64,000 nucleotides of DNA, taken from contig NZ_CP092190.1 of NCBI RefSeq assembly GCF_022344005.1, positions 1,302,001-1,366,000 of the forward strand. The letters are read 5' to 3'. A model generated the notes under the pieces. That model had not been told where the DNA came from. It was given only the letters and a program-made list of their open reading frames with translations, and searched no databases. The DNA is from Deinococcus sp. KNUC1210 (GTDB lineage Bacteria; Deinococcota; Deinococci; Deinococcales; Deinococcaceae). Below, piece after piece: positions 37,862-49,015 of this stretch (within the stretch, counting starts at the first letter, position 1; each line of letters begins with the position of its first letter). A program made the translations under genes and the position numbers.

Positions 37862-39241
37862 TCAGGCCGCCTGCGCCGCCGCCAGCGCGTCCCAGCTCAG
37901 TCGGCGTGCCCGCCAGGTGAAGACGCCCAGCTTGACCGATTCCTCGATCACGCGGGCCAGGAACACGCCCGTCACGCCCAGCGGCGTGTACAGCCCCAGC
38001 AGCACCGCCAGCGGCAGGCCCACCAGAAAGGCGCCGACCACATCGCCCAGAATCACGCCGCGCGTGTCGTTGCCGCTCGGCAGGATGCCCGCGCCCACGA
38101 TCATATTTCGCACCTTCACGACCTGAAAGACGGCATTGATGACGATGCCGATTGCCGCCGCCTGCCGCACGTCCTGGCCTACCTCGCGGAACAGCAGGCC
38201 CAGCAGCAGCGTGCTGAGCGCGAACAGCAGCCCGAAGCCCACGCCGGTTCTCACACCCACATTCAGCAGGCGGCGAACCCAGACCGCTGCGCCCGGTGCG
38301 TCGCCCTGTCCCAGCGAGCGGCCCACCAGCGCGGTCGTGGCGCTCATCAGGCCGATGCTGCCCACCACGAACACGCCTTCCAGGGTATTGACGATCTGTG
38401 CCGCCGCCAGCGCCTCATCGCCCAGCCGCTGGAACACCACGTTGTACAGAAACGTTCCGCCGCTCCAGATGAGTTCGGTCAGGCCCAGCGGCACCGCGAA
38501 CACGAACAGCGGCCCCAGCACCGCCTTCCAGCTCGCCGCGCCCCGAGGAGTGGCCCAGGCTGCCAGCGGACGCGGGCCGTACACCTGTGCCAACAGAATC
38601 AGCACCTTCAGCGTGGCGGTGATGAGGGTGGCCCAGCCCGCGCCCACCACGCCCAGCTTCGGAAACGGCCCGATGCCGAAGACCAGCGAGTAGCCCAGCA
38701 GGGTATTGAGAATGACCGTGATGAAGGTGGCGACCATCGGGCTGCGGGCGTGGCCCAGCGAGCGCATCACGCCGCTGAGCACGATGCCGAGCGCCGTGGG
38801 CAGCAGCGACAGAGCGGTGAGGCGCAGGTAGCCGCTGCCCAGCGACGCCACGGCTTCCGACGCCCCGGTCAGGCGCAGCAACTGCGGCGCGAAGATCGCC
38901 AGCAACACGGAAAGCACGCCGGAGAGCGCCGCCGCCAGCAGCAGGGCCGCGCTCACCGAGGTGTTCATGTCGCTTCTGCGGCCTGCTCCATACGCCCGCG
39001 ACACCAGGATGCTGACCGACGTTCCCAGGGCTCCCAGCGTGGCGACCACGATAAAGGTCAGGCTGCTGGCAAAGCCCACAGCGGCGATGGCCTTGGCCCC
39101 CAGCGCTCCCACCACCACCTGATTCACGAAATTCAGGACCAGCATCAACGTGAATTCCAGGCTGACCGGCACGGCAATTCTTGCGATTTCATGGCCTGGC
39201 GAGAGCGTGGGAACGGGGGCAGCAGCGGGCGAGGCAGACAT
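37862..39241 (-). CDS. MATE-family efflux transporter
   Basis: 459 residues, twelve hydrophobic segments in two related halves. Typical phrases: VSLEFTLMLVLNFVNQVVVGALG in helix 1, ASSLTFIVVATLGALGTSVSILVSRAYGAG in helix 2, and matching AQIVNTLEGVFVVGSIGLMSATTALVGRSLGQGD in the second half. Exports drugs or metabolites using Na+ or H+; substrate unknown. Leaderless promoter. Confidence 0.9.
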   Translation of the reverse strand: MSASPAAAPVPTLSPGHEIARIAVPVSLEFTLMLVLNFVNQVVVGALGAKAIAAVGFASSLTFIVVATLGALGTSVSILVSRAYGAGRRSDMNTSVSAALLLAAALSGVLSVLLAIFAPQLLRLTGASEAVASLGSGYLRLTALSLLPTALGIVLSGVMRSLGHARSPMVATFITVILNTLLGYSLVFGIGPFPKLGVVGAGWATLITATLKVLILLAQVYGPRPLAAWATPRGAASWKAVLGPLFVFAVPLGLTELIWSGGTFLYNVVFQRLGDEALAAAQIVNTLEGVFVVGSIGLMSATTALVGRSLGQGDAPGAAVWVRRLLNVGVRTGVGFGLLFALSTLLLGLLFREVGQDVRQAAAIGIVINAVFQVVKVRNMIVGAGILPSGNDTRGVILGDVVGAFLVGLPLAVLLGLYTPLGVTGVFLARVIEESVKLGVFTWRARRLSWDALAAAQAA

Positions 39242-39247
39242 TCCCTT

Positions 39248-39253
39248 ACTGTA
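39248..39253 (-). promoter_or_regulatory. -10 box of a leaderless transcript
   Basis: Minus strand TACAGT, 6 nt, ATG at 39241. Confidence 0.6.
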
Positions 39254-39344
39254 TCGTTTCAGAGAGGCGGCAATGTAACCGGAAGGTCAGGCTAGGCCAT
39301 CTGGCGGATAGGTGGCCGGTGCCGCCAGAGGCCCTTCGCGCTTC

Positions 39345-40213
39345 TCAGCTTTCCCAGGGCCACGCGCCCGGTGCGGCCGCCAGCCCCACCGCCGACGGCC
39401 CGGTATGCACCGCCAGCACCGGATTGACCGGCGCAAAGCCCGACCACACGATGGGATGCCGCCCGCGCAGATGCTCCAGCACGGTTTCGGCACTGTCGCG
39501 GGTTTCGCCGTACAGCAGGCCCAGCCGCAGGGGGTGCCCTCGCCGTACCGGGACGTCACCTGATTGGCGACGGCTTCGAGTGCGCCCTTCCAGGCACGGG
39601 CGCGGCCCACGTTGGTATACGCCCCGGTCTTCTTGTCCACCGTCACGACGGGTTTCAGGTTCAGCAGGCCGCCCAGCGTGGCCTGCACCCGCCCGATGCG
39701 ACCGCCGCGCTTCAGGTATTCCAGCGTCTCGATGGTGAAATACAGCTCGGTCTGTTCGCTCACCCGCTGCATCCAGTCGAGCGCCACGCCGACCGTGTGC
39801 CCACGCTGCCGGGCAGTCATGGCGGCATGCACCTGAAATGCCTGCGCCGCGCTCAGGGTCCGGCTGTCGTGCAGGGTGGTCTGGGTGCCGGGCACCAGCG
39901 TGCGTGCCTGCTCGGCGGCATTCAGGCTGCCCGACAGTCCGCTGGAGATGGTGACGGCCAACACGGGGCGCACGGCCTTTTCCAGCAGCGTCACATACGC
40001 CTGCGGGGTGGGCTGCGAGGTGGTGGGATGGGGCGTTCCGGCCTTCAGGCGGCGAAAGAAGTCCTCGCGGGTGAAGTCGGAGGCGAGCCGCGATTCGCTG
40101 CCGAAGTTCAGCGAGAACGGCGCGACCTCGACGCGGTTGTTCAGCTCGGCGTAGGCGTCCAGGCCGCCGTCGGAAATCACGTCGAACTGCGGCTCGGTCA
40201 CGGCGTCACTCAT
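39345..40213 (-). CDS. DegV-family fatty-acid-binding protein (frameshifted in this sequence)
   Basis: About 289 residues once restored. N-terminal [26 protein letters not shown], lipid-site [17 protein letters not shown] and [25 protein letters not shown] define DegV/FakB, which present fatty acids to a kinase. The frame is lost after EGTP at the five-base run 39530-39534. Adding one base restores [20 protein letters not shown] and a stop at 39345-39347; without it translation runs on as unrelated basic sequence to 39287. The ATG overlaps the stop of the upstream dehydrogenase gene, so the two form an operon. Confidence 0.82.
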
Positions 40214-41118
40214 GACAGTTCCACGTTGTTCCATGCCTCCACCATCTGCACGGCGGCGGTGTGGTCAATCTCGCTTCCGACCGTGTGCTGGGCCGCCCGC
40301 AGCAGCATGGCGGTCTGAGCCAGCAGCGGCGCACTGCCCTTCACGGCCTGCACGTTCTCCAGCGCGATTCCAGCATCTTTGGCGAGCAGGCCCAGCGCAA
40401 AATTGGCGGCAAACTTGCGGTTCAGGACGTGCTGGGTGAACTTGGCCTCGCTGGAAAAGCTGCGCCCGCTGCTGGCATTCAGGATGTCGAGAGCGGGCTG
40501 CAGGTCCACACCCTGCAGTTTCAGGACCGCCAGCCCTTCGGCCAGCGACAGCAGATGCAGGCCCATCAGGGTGTTGTTGATGGCCTTGACCGCGAAGCCG
40601 CTGCCCACATCACCCACGCGCAGCACCGTGCCGCCGAAGGTTTCCAGCAGCGGGCGCACGCGTTCTATCACGGAGGCCGCGCCGCCGACCATCACGCTGA
40701 GTGTTCCGGCCTTCGCGCCCAGTGGTCCGCCCGAAACCGGCGCATCCAGAAACGCCACGCCGCGTGTCGCCAGCTGCGCCGCCTGTCGCCGCGCCGCGTC
40801 CGGATGCCCGCTGGTGCAGTCGATCCACACGCTGCCACTCTTCAGGTCGGGCAGAAGCTGATCGATCAGGCTGTCGACCTCGGCACTGGTGGGCAGGCAG
40901 GTCAGGATGAAGTCGGCCTGCGCGACCTCTGAAAGCGTGGCAGCCTGTGTGCCGTAATCGGCGGCGTGCTGCTCGGCTTTGGCGGCGGTCCGGTTCCAGA
41001 CCAGCGTGGGCAGCAGCGCCGTCAGGTGGGCGGCCATCGGCGTGCCCATCGCACCCAGACCCAGAAAGGCGGCCCTGTGGCCGGAGGAGACAGCGCCGAG
41101 CGAAACAGATTCGGTCAT
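40210..41118 (-). CDS. 3-hydroxyisobutyrate dehydrogenase-family oxidoreductase
   Basis: 302 residues. Rossmann motif [15 protein letters not shown] near 15-30, substrate motif [24 protein letters not shown], and catalytic-Lys segment [19 protein letters not shown]. The family reduces or oxidises small beta-hydroxyacids (hydroxyisobutyrate, tartronate semialdehyde, glyoxylate). The start at 41118 is fixed by a leaderless -10 box. Overlaps the DegV gene by four bases. Confidence 0.9.
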   Translation of the reverse strand: MTESVSLGAVSSGHRAAFLGLGAMGTPMAAHLTALLPTLVWNRTAAKAEQHAADYGTQAATLSEVAQADFILTCLPTSAEVDSLIDQLLPDLKSGSVWIDCTSGHPDAARRQAAQLATRGVAFLDAPVSGGPLGAKAGTLSVMVGGAASVIERVRPLLETFGGTVLRVGDVGSGFAVKAINNTLMGLHLLSLAEGLAVLKLQGVDLQPALDILNASSGRSFSSEAKFTQHVLNRKFAANFALGLLAKDAGIALENVQAVKGSAPLLAQTAMLLRAAQHTVGSEIDHTAAVQMVEAWNNVELS

Positions 41119-41124
41119 GCGGTC

Positions 41125-41130
41125 AGCGTA
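41125..41130 (-). promoter_or_regulatory. -10 box of a leaderless transcript
   Basis: Minus strand TACGCT, 6 nt, ATG at 41118. Confidence 0.55.
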
Positions 41131-41182
41131 AAGCATGAGCGGGCAGACAAATGGCTGCGCCTTCAAACCTGGATGTTGCGGC

Positions 41183-41188
41183 TACACT
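41183..41188 (+). promoter_or_regulatory. -10 box of a leaderless transcript
   Basis: TACACT, 7 nt, ATG 41196. An ATG at 41151 in the same frame lies upstream of this box. Confidence 0.55.
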
Positions 41189-41195
41189 GCTCGGT

Positions 41196-41735
41196 ATGGC
41201 GGCCTCCTCGTTCAGCGTCCTGTCGGCCATGATCACGCCCGCCGTGCTGATCAGTGCCTGCGGCGCTCTGATCCTGAGTACCAGCAACCGGCTGGGGCGC
41301 ATGACCGACCGGGTTCGCAGCCTGACCGAACGCTTCAAGGAACTCGTGACCCCGGAAGGACAGCGCGAACCGCTGGCCAGAGACGAAAAACACCTGATCA
41401 TGGCCCAGCTTCCCAAGCTGACCCGGCGCGTTCGCCTGCTTCAGCGCAGCCTGAGCGCCTTCTATGCCTCGGTAGGCCTGTTCGTGATGACCAGCGTACT
41501 GACCGGTGGCGGCGCACTGCTGGGGCTGAACGTGCTGCTGTTTCCGGTGCTGCTGGCCATGCTGGGCGCAGCTTTCCTGCTATATGCCAGCCTGCAACTG
41601 GTCAACGAGGCGCAGCTCAGCTACCAGACCACCCGCGAGGAAATGCGCTTTCTGGAGCGGCTGGGACAGCATTACGCCAATCTCTACGACGATCCTCAAC
41701 TTGCCAGGGCACAGCAATCGGCGGAACAGCCGTGA
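41196..41735 (+). CDS. DUF2721 membrane protein
   Basis: 179 residues. The first helix (LSAMITPAVLISACGALILS) is followed by the conserved STSNRLGRMTDRVR, a charged helical section, and two adjacent membrane segments (LSAFYASVGLFVMTSVLTGG and VLLFPVLLAMLGAAFLLYAS). This is the DUF2721 layout; function unknown. Single gene, convergent with the Gre-factor gene. Confidence 0.8.
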   Translation: MAASSFSVLSAMITPAVLISACGALILSTSNRLGRMTDRVRSLTERFKELVTPEGQREPLARDEKHLIMAQLPKLTRRVRLLQRSLSAFYASVGLFVMTSVLTGGGALLGLNVLLFPVLLAMLGAAFLLYASLQLVNEAQLSYQTTREEMRFLERLGQHYANLYDDPQLARAQQSAEQP

Positions 41736-41776
41736 AGCCGTTCCGCCGGAAGTAAAAGGAAACCGCGAGCAGGCGT

Positions 41777-42253
41777 TCAGTCGAAGCTGACCACGCGGTA
41801 CTTGACCTGCTTGCCGTTGTCGAGGTTGACCACGAAGCTCTCGCCCGACTTGCGGCCCATCAGTTGCAGGCCCACCGGGCTGTCGTCGCTGATCCGCGGC
41901 AGGCTGCCGCCCAGCACGCCCGCTTCCGGTGCACTGACCACCTGCACCTTCATATCTTTCTTGGTGGCCTCGTTGTGCAGCACCACCACGGTGCCCAGGC
42001 CGACCTTTCCGTCCTGGCCCCGGTCTTCGATCAGCTGGGCGCGAGTCAGGGTATCTTCCAGCTCGTCGATACGGGCCTCGATATTCATCTTCTCGCGCTT
42101 GGCATCTTCCAGACCGGTGTCTTCTGTATCGGCAGACGCTTCCATCTGCTCCTGAAGCACACGGGTCGCCTCTTCCAGCCGGGCCTTTTCGTTGTTCAGG
42201 GTCGCCTGAAGCCGCTCAAAACCTTCGCGGGTCAGTTTGATCTCTTTTGCCAT
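41777..42253 (-). CDS. gfh1: Gre-family transcription factor, Gfh1-like
   Basis: 158 residues, GreA size: N-terminal coiled coil (~1-75) that reaches into the RNA polymerase secondary channel, then the FKBP-like C-domain ([18 protein letters not shown]). The coiled-coil tip reads [17 protein letters not shown], which resembles Thermus Gfh1 (acidic tip then SGLEAAKQEK) more than GreA, as I recall it. Gfh1 inhibits rather than stimulates transcript cleavage. The Gfh1 versus GreA choice is inference. GGAGG before ATG 42253. Confidence 0.8.
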   Translation of the reverse strand: MAKEIKLTREGFERLQATLNNEKARLEEATRVLQEQMEASADTEDTGLEDAKREKMNIEARIDELEDTLTRAQLIEDRGQDGKVGLGTVVVLHNEATKKDMKVQVVSAPEAGVLGGSLPRISDDSPVGLQLMGRKSGESFVVNLDNGKQVKYRVVSFD

Positions 42254-42385
42254 GCCGCCTCCAGGTGGGGGTGTGCCCGACCAACAAGAATGAACGCACC
42301 AAAAATGAACGCTGGCATTCTGTCACAAAGCGCGGAACCCGTCTAGGATTTTGTGAAAAAGATGCTGAGAAAACTGTGAGCGCAG

Positions 42386-43555
42386 TCAGGTTGAGGTGAG
42401 CCGGTTGGCGCGGGGAGACAGTCGCCAGCTCAGCAACGAGAGCAGCGTGAGCAGCAGACCGGCGAAGAGCAGCACGCCCAGCGGCAGGGTCAGCGTGCCC
42501 AAGCGCGGCAGCATCCAGCCGATCAGGGCCGGCAGGAGAGAGCCGCCCAGCATTCCCACGGTCAGCACGTAGGGAGCCTGACGCGGCGGCAGCACAGAGG
42601 TAAACCACGCCAGCAGTGTCGGGAACATCGGGGCAAAGCACAGACCCGCCACGATCAGTGCAGCGGGAGCCAGACTGCCGGTCAGCAGCAGCCCTGCCAG
42701 CAACGCCCCACCAGCACCCACCGCCAGCACCGGATAGGCCCCGACCCGGCTGCCGATTATGGCAAACCCGAAGCGGCCAGCCGTCAGGGCGGCCCAGTAC
42801 AGACTGGTCATAAAGGCCGGATCGGGGTGATGCAGCCGCGTCAGATGGACGGTGGCCCAGTTGCCGATGCTGGCTTCCATGCCGACATACACGAAAAACG
42901 CTGCCGCGAACAGCAGGAAGATGGGCCAGGAGACTGCCGGAACAGGCGTCCGGGCAGCGCTGGCCTCGGTTTTGTGTGTGGGTGTCGTGTCGGTGGGTTC
43001 GTTCCGGGGCCACCACATGCGCACGCCCAGCGCCAGCAGCGCAGCCAGCACACTCATCAGCACGAAGGGCGGTCGGTGCGAGTGCGTCGCCAGCAGCGCC
43101 ACCAGCAGCGGCGATATCACCGAGCCCACGCCGAACAGCCCGTTGACCAGGCTGGAAGGCCCGGCCCCCATCTGGGCAAACGCCGTATTGAAGCCCGCCG
43201 ACAGCATGCCGAAGCCCAGGCCGCCCACCAGCGCCGATGCCAGCACCAGCCCCCACAGCGGCGCGAACGCCACCCCCAGCACGCCCAGCAGCAGCGCTCC
43301 TGCCGCGAGCGCCAGCGCCGAACGCAGGCTCAGACGCAGCAGCAGGACGCCCAGCAGCAGGGTTCCCGCCGCGCCGCCCAGAAAGTGCAGGCTGGAAATG
43401 ATGCCCACCGCGCTGATGCTCTGGTGGTATTCGCGGGCAAGGTTGCTGTAGGTGGGGCCATAGCCCGCCTGAATGATGCCCATCAGCAGGAAGGCCAGGA
43501 ACCCCAGCGCAAACTGCCGCTTCTGGGCAGTCGCGGGCGGGGAGGGAGCGGTCAT
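42386..43555 (-). CDS. Major facilitator superfamily transporter
   Basis: 389 residues, twelve hydrophobic segments. Similar in outline to the FucP/sugar-permease or YbjJ side of MFS (GFLAFLLMGIIQAGYGPTYSNLAREY, GLGFGMLSAGFNTAFAQMG, FGVGSVISPLLVALL). A ~25-residue Thr/Pro-rich loop splits the halves. Substrate unknown. No promoter or ribosome site is obvious at the start, so the exact start is provisional. Confidence 0.8.
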   Translation of the reverse strand: MTAPSPPATAQKRQFALGFLAFLLMGIIQAGYGPTYSNLAREYHQSISAVGIISSLHFLGGAAGTLLLGVLLLRLSLRSALALAAGALLLGVLGVAFAPLWGLVLASALVGGLGFGMLSAGFNTAFAQMGAGPSSLVNGLFGVGSVISPLLVALLATHSHRPPFVLMSVLAALLALGVRMWWPRNEPTDTTPTHKTEASAARTPVPAVSWPIFLLFAAAFFVYVGMEASIGNWATVHLTRLHHPDPAFMTSLYWAALTAGRFGFAIIGSRVGAYPVLAVGAGGALLAGLLLTGSLAPAALIVAGLCFAPMFPTLLAWFTSVLPPRQAPYVLTVGMLGGSLLPALIGWMLPRLGTLTLPLGVLLFAGLLLTLLSLLSWRLSPRANRLTST

Positions 43556-43737
43556 GGCCTGTTCCTGGCAGAGTGGCGGCGCGTCACAGCAAGGAGGCTA
43601 GCACGCAGACCGCACCTTTTCTGTATCGATTCAGTCGGCGGCTCGGAGTACCCCGATATGGGCAGCGCGGTTCGGGCAGACCCCGAGCATAAACGTCTGC
43701 CCAAACCGCGTGCTATCCAAGGCTGAAGGGCGGGCGT

Positions 43738-43743
43738 TAGCCT
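43738..43743 (+). promoter_or_regulatory. -10 box of a leaderless transcript
   Basis: TAGCCT, 6 nt (GCGCCC), ATG 43750. Confidence 0.5.
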
Positions 43744-43749
43744 GCGCCC

Positions 43750-46476
<2,727 letters not shown>

Positions 46477-46488
46477 AGACCGTGACGA

Positions 46489-46997
46489 GTGATGCGTGAT
46501 GGGTGATGAGTTGTCGTGGGCGGGCTTTTAGAGTTTTAGTTTTACTGGTTGGCGGAAAGCGCGGGGCTGTGATGGGTCATGGGTGACGCGCCGTCACATG
46601 CACGGTTTGAAAGTTTGATCGTCTGGCAGAAAGCGCGTCTGCTGACTGCCGAAATCTACTTCCTTTCGCGCAAAAAAGAATTTGCGTCAGATCGTGGTCT
46701 GGCCTGGCAGATCCAGAGAGCTGCCGTCTCTGTGATGTCCAATCTGGCCGAAGGCTTTGAGCGCGGAAGACATACAGAATTCCATCAGTACGTCAGTATT
46801 GCCAAAGCTTCGTGTGCAGAAGTGCGCTCTCAGTTATATGTAGCGCTGGATATCGGCTATATCACCTCCGAAGAATTCACCGCCACCATGCAGCTTGCAG
46901 ATCAGGTCGCCAGTCTCTGCGGTGGTCTGCGGGCCTCTCTGGAGCGCAAAATCAAAGCGAAATCATGACACATCACTCATCCCCCCTCACGCATCAC
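46489..46997. repeat. Inverted repeats flanking the four-helix gene
   Basis: GTGATGCGTGA at 46489-46499 and its exact complement TCACGCATCAC at 46987-46997, each inside a longer run of GTGATG/GGGTGATG-type sequence. They bracket the 46579-46968 gene and part of the start of the next. Confidence 0.6.
46579..46968 (+). CDS. Four-helix bundle protein (23S rRNA intervening-sequence family)
   Basis: 129 residues. FESLIVWQKARLLTAEIYFLS and IQRAAVSVMSNLAEGFERGRHTEFHQYVSIAKAS are the signature of this family (TIGR02436), first seen in insertions of 23S rRNA genes. All-helical, function unknown. Codons are clearly more AT-rich than homocitrate synthase. Flanked by inverted repeats, and its stop overlaps the next ATG. 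It looks inserted. Confidence 0.85.
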   Translation: MGDAPSHARFESLIVWQKARLLTAEIYFLSRKKEFASDRGLAWQIQRAAVSVMSNLAEGFERGRHTEFHQYVSIAKASCAEVRSQLYVALDIGYITSEEFTATMQLADQVASLCGGLRASLERKIKAKS

Positions 46998-47804
46998 ACC
47001 CCTTACCGCGTTTATGCCGCTCCCCACACCGAGGGCGGCAAACTGGTTTCGGTCTTCCCCGCCGCTCAGGGCGACCTGCAGGCGCAGGCGGCCTCGGCTG
47101 GCACACCGCTCAGCGTGTTCATCGAGCAGGTGAACGAACAGGGCGCACAGCTGCGCGTCTTCACGCCCACCCGCGACAAGGGCGAATCCGACAGCGCTGC
47201 CATCGCTGCGCTCCACCACCTGTTCGCGGCGGGGCAGATTGCCGATGTCACCGACGTGCAGATGGCGGGTCAGACCTATCCGGCCCAGCTCTGCGGCGGA
47301 GAATGGCTGCTGCGGCAGGGCGACGTGAGCGTTTCGGATGCGCCGCACGCCGAGTTCGGCGCTCTGGGATTTACTCCCGACGCTGTGCAGATCGCGTCGA
47401 CAGGCCGCCCGAATCTGGCAGTGCAGCTGCCCGATCTGGCGTCGCTGCAAGCGCTCACGCCTGACGCCGAAGTTATCCGGCAGCTCGGGCAGGCCACCGG
47501 CACCACCGGGCTGATTCTGTACACGCGGGAAGCGCCGCGTGCCGACGTGAGTTTCCGGGCCTTCGGGCCGCTGAAGGGCTTTTACGAGGACGCTGCCAGC
47601 AGCAACATGTTCGCGTGTCTGGTCGGGGCGCTGAGCGTGCGCGGGCTGCTGCCGGAACACGAACCGCTGGTGCGCGGGCTGCAACACATGCCGGGGCTGC
47701 CGTCTCGCCTGACTGCCCAGTACCTGCCGCAGCCGGGCGGCGCGAGCGACCTGTGGATCGGCGGAAGTGCCGTCCTGCTGGAGCCTGCCGGGCTGAACGG
47801 ATGA
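46965..47804 (+). CDS. Divergent PhzF-fold protein, possibly inactive
   Basis: 279 residues. The body follows the two-lobed PhzF isomerase plan (TPYRVYAAPHTEGGKLVSVFPAA at the start, DAASSNMFACLVGALSVRGLLPEHEPLVRGLQHMPGLPS near the end). The stretch that should hold the catalytic Glu (NLxET in active members) reads GTPLSVFIE, so activity is doubtful. The first ~12 residues (MTHHSSPLTHH) come from the flanking repeat, so a native start may have been lost. It overlaps both neighbours by four bases. Confidence 0.65.
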   Translation: MTHHSSPLTHHTPYRVYAAPHTEGGKLVSVFPAAQGDLQAQAASAGTPLSVFIEQVNEQGAQLRVFTPTRDKGESDSAAIAALHHLFAAGQIADVTDVQMAGQTYPAQLCGGEWLLRQGDVSVSDAPHAEFGALGFTPDAVQIASTGRPNLAVQLPDLASLQALTPDAEVIRQLGQATGTTGLILYTREAPRADVSFRAFGPLKGFYEDAASSNMFACLVGALSVRGLLPEHEPLVRGLQHMPGLPSRLTAQYLPQPGGASDLWIGGSAVLLEPAGLNG

Positions 47805-49015
47805 CCGGGCAGGCAGCGCCCCAGCTCCAGACGCCCCCGACCTTCAGCGATCTGCGGCGCGACTTCTCGTTCTCGGCGGTGCTGGCGGGCTTTATCTCGG
47901 TGGTGGTGGGCGTGTCGAGCAGCATCGGACTGGTGATCGCGGCGGCGCAGGCGGCCCACCTGACACCAACCCAGACCTCCAGCTGGATTCTGAGCATCTA
48001 TATCGGCATTTTTGCGAGTGGCGTCCTGCTGACCTGGCGATACCGCGCCCCGATTCTGACCGCCTGGACGACGCCGGGCCTGGCGCTGGTGGTGTCACTG
48101 GCCGGGCACCTCAGCTTTCCCGAGATCATCGGGGCATATGTGGTGAGTGCCGTCCTGATTACCGCGCTGGGCCTCAGCGGAGCCTTCGAGCGCGTCACCT
48201 CGCGCATTCCCGCACCGCTGGCCGCCGCGATGCTGGCGGGCGTGCTGATTCCCTTCGTGCTGAACGCCTTTCGGGGGCTGCCGGGGTCGCCGCTGCTGGT
48301 GGGCGGCATGATCCTCGCGTACCTGCTGGGCCGCGCCCTGCTGCCGCGTTACGCCGTGCCGCTGGCGCTGCTGGTGGGTGTGCTGGTCTGTCTCCTGACC
48401 GGGCAACTCGGCAGCGTTCACAGCGGAGGCGCGTTCGGCACGCTCGCCTTCACCGCGCCCACCTTCACGCTGCGCGGCCTGCTGACCCTGGCCCTGCCCA
48501 TGACCCTGCTGACGCTCGTTTCGCAGAACCTGACGGGGGTGGCGGTGCTGCGGGCCTGCGGCTACGAGCGCGTGCCCACCTCGCCGCTGATCACCGTGAC
48601 CGGGCTGGCCTCGCTGCTGGCGGCTCCGTTCGGAGCACACACCATCAATCTGGCGGCCATCACCGCCGCCATCGGCGCTTCCGCCGAGAGCCACCCGGAC
48701 AGCAATCGCCGCTACGTGGCCGGGTTCGCCAACGCCTTTTTCTATCTGCTGGTGGGCATTTTTGCCGGATGGGTGGCGAGCGCGGTGGCGGCGGTGCCGA
48801 GTGCCCTGATCGTGACGCTAGCAGGGCTGGCATTGCTGAATACCACGCTGGGCAGCCTGCACACCGCCCTGCACGAAGAGCGCTGGCGCGAGGGGGCCGC
48901 CATCACCGCCTTCGTCACGGCGAGCGGCCTGAGTTTTCTGGGGCTGGGAAGTGCGCTGTGGGGGCTGCTGCTGGGCGGCGCGAGCGCGTGGCTGGCATGG
49001 CGGCGCAGGCGATGA
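47801..49015 (+). CDS. BenE-family benzoate/H+ symporter-like transporter (first copy)
   Basis: 404 residues, ~12 hydrophobic segments. BenE features: FSAVLAGFISVVVGVSSSIGLVIAAA, APILTAWTTPGLALV, IPAPLAAAMLAGVLIPFVL, QNLTGVAVLRACGYERVP and APFGAHTINLAAITAAI. ATG overlaps the upstream stop. Benzoate is the only classic substrate, but the place in a lysine cluster suggests another organic acid or unknown cargo. Confidence 0.85.
   Translation: MTGQAAPQLQTPPTFSDLRRDFSFSAVLAGFISVVVGVSSSIGLVIAAAQAAHLTPTQTSSWILSIYIGIFASGVLLTWRYRAPILTAWTTPGLALVVSLAGHLSFPEIIGAYVVSAVLITALGLSGAFERVTSRIPAPLAAAMLAGVLIPFVLNAFRGLPGSPLLVGGMILAYLLGRALLPRYAVPLALLVGVLVCLLTGQLGSVHSGGAFGTLAFTAPTFTLRGLLTLALPMTLLTLVSQNLTGVAVLRACGYERVPTSPLITVTGLASLLAAPFGAHTINLAAITAAIGASAESHPDSNRRYVAGFANAFFYLLVGIFAGWVASAVAAVPSALIVTLAGLALLNTTLGSLHTALHEERWREGAAITAFVTASGLSFLGLGSALWGLLLGGASAWLAWRRRR

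Noticed and set aside
37844..39295. 483-residue plus-strand frame opposite the MATE gene
   Set aside because: Gln/Arg/His-rich shadow with no family features.
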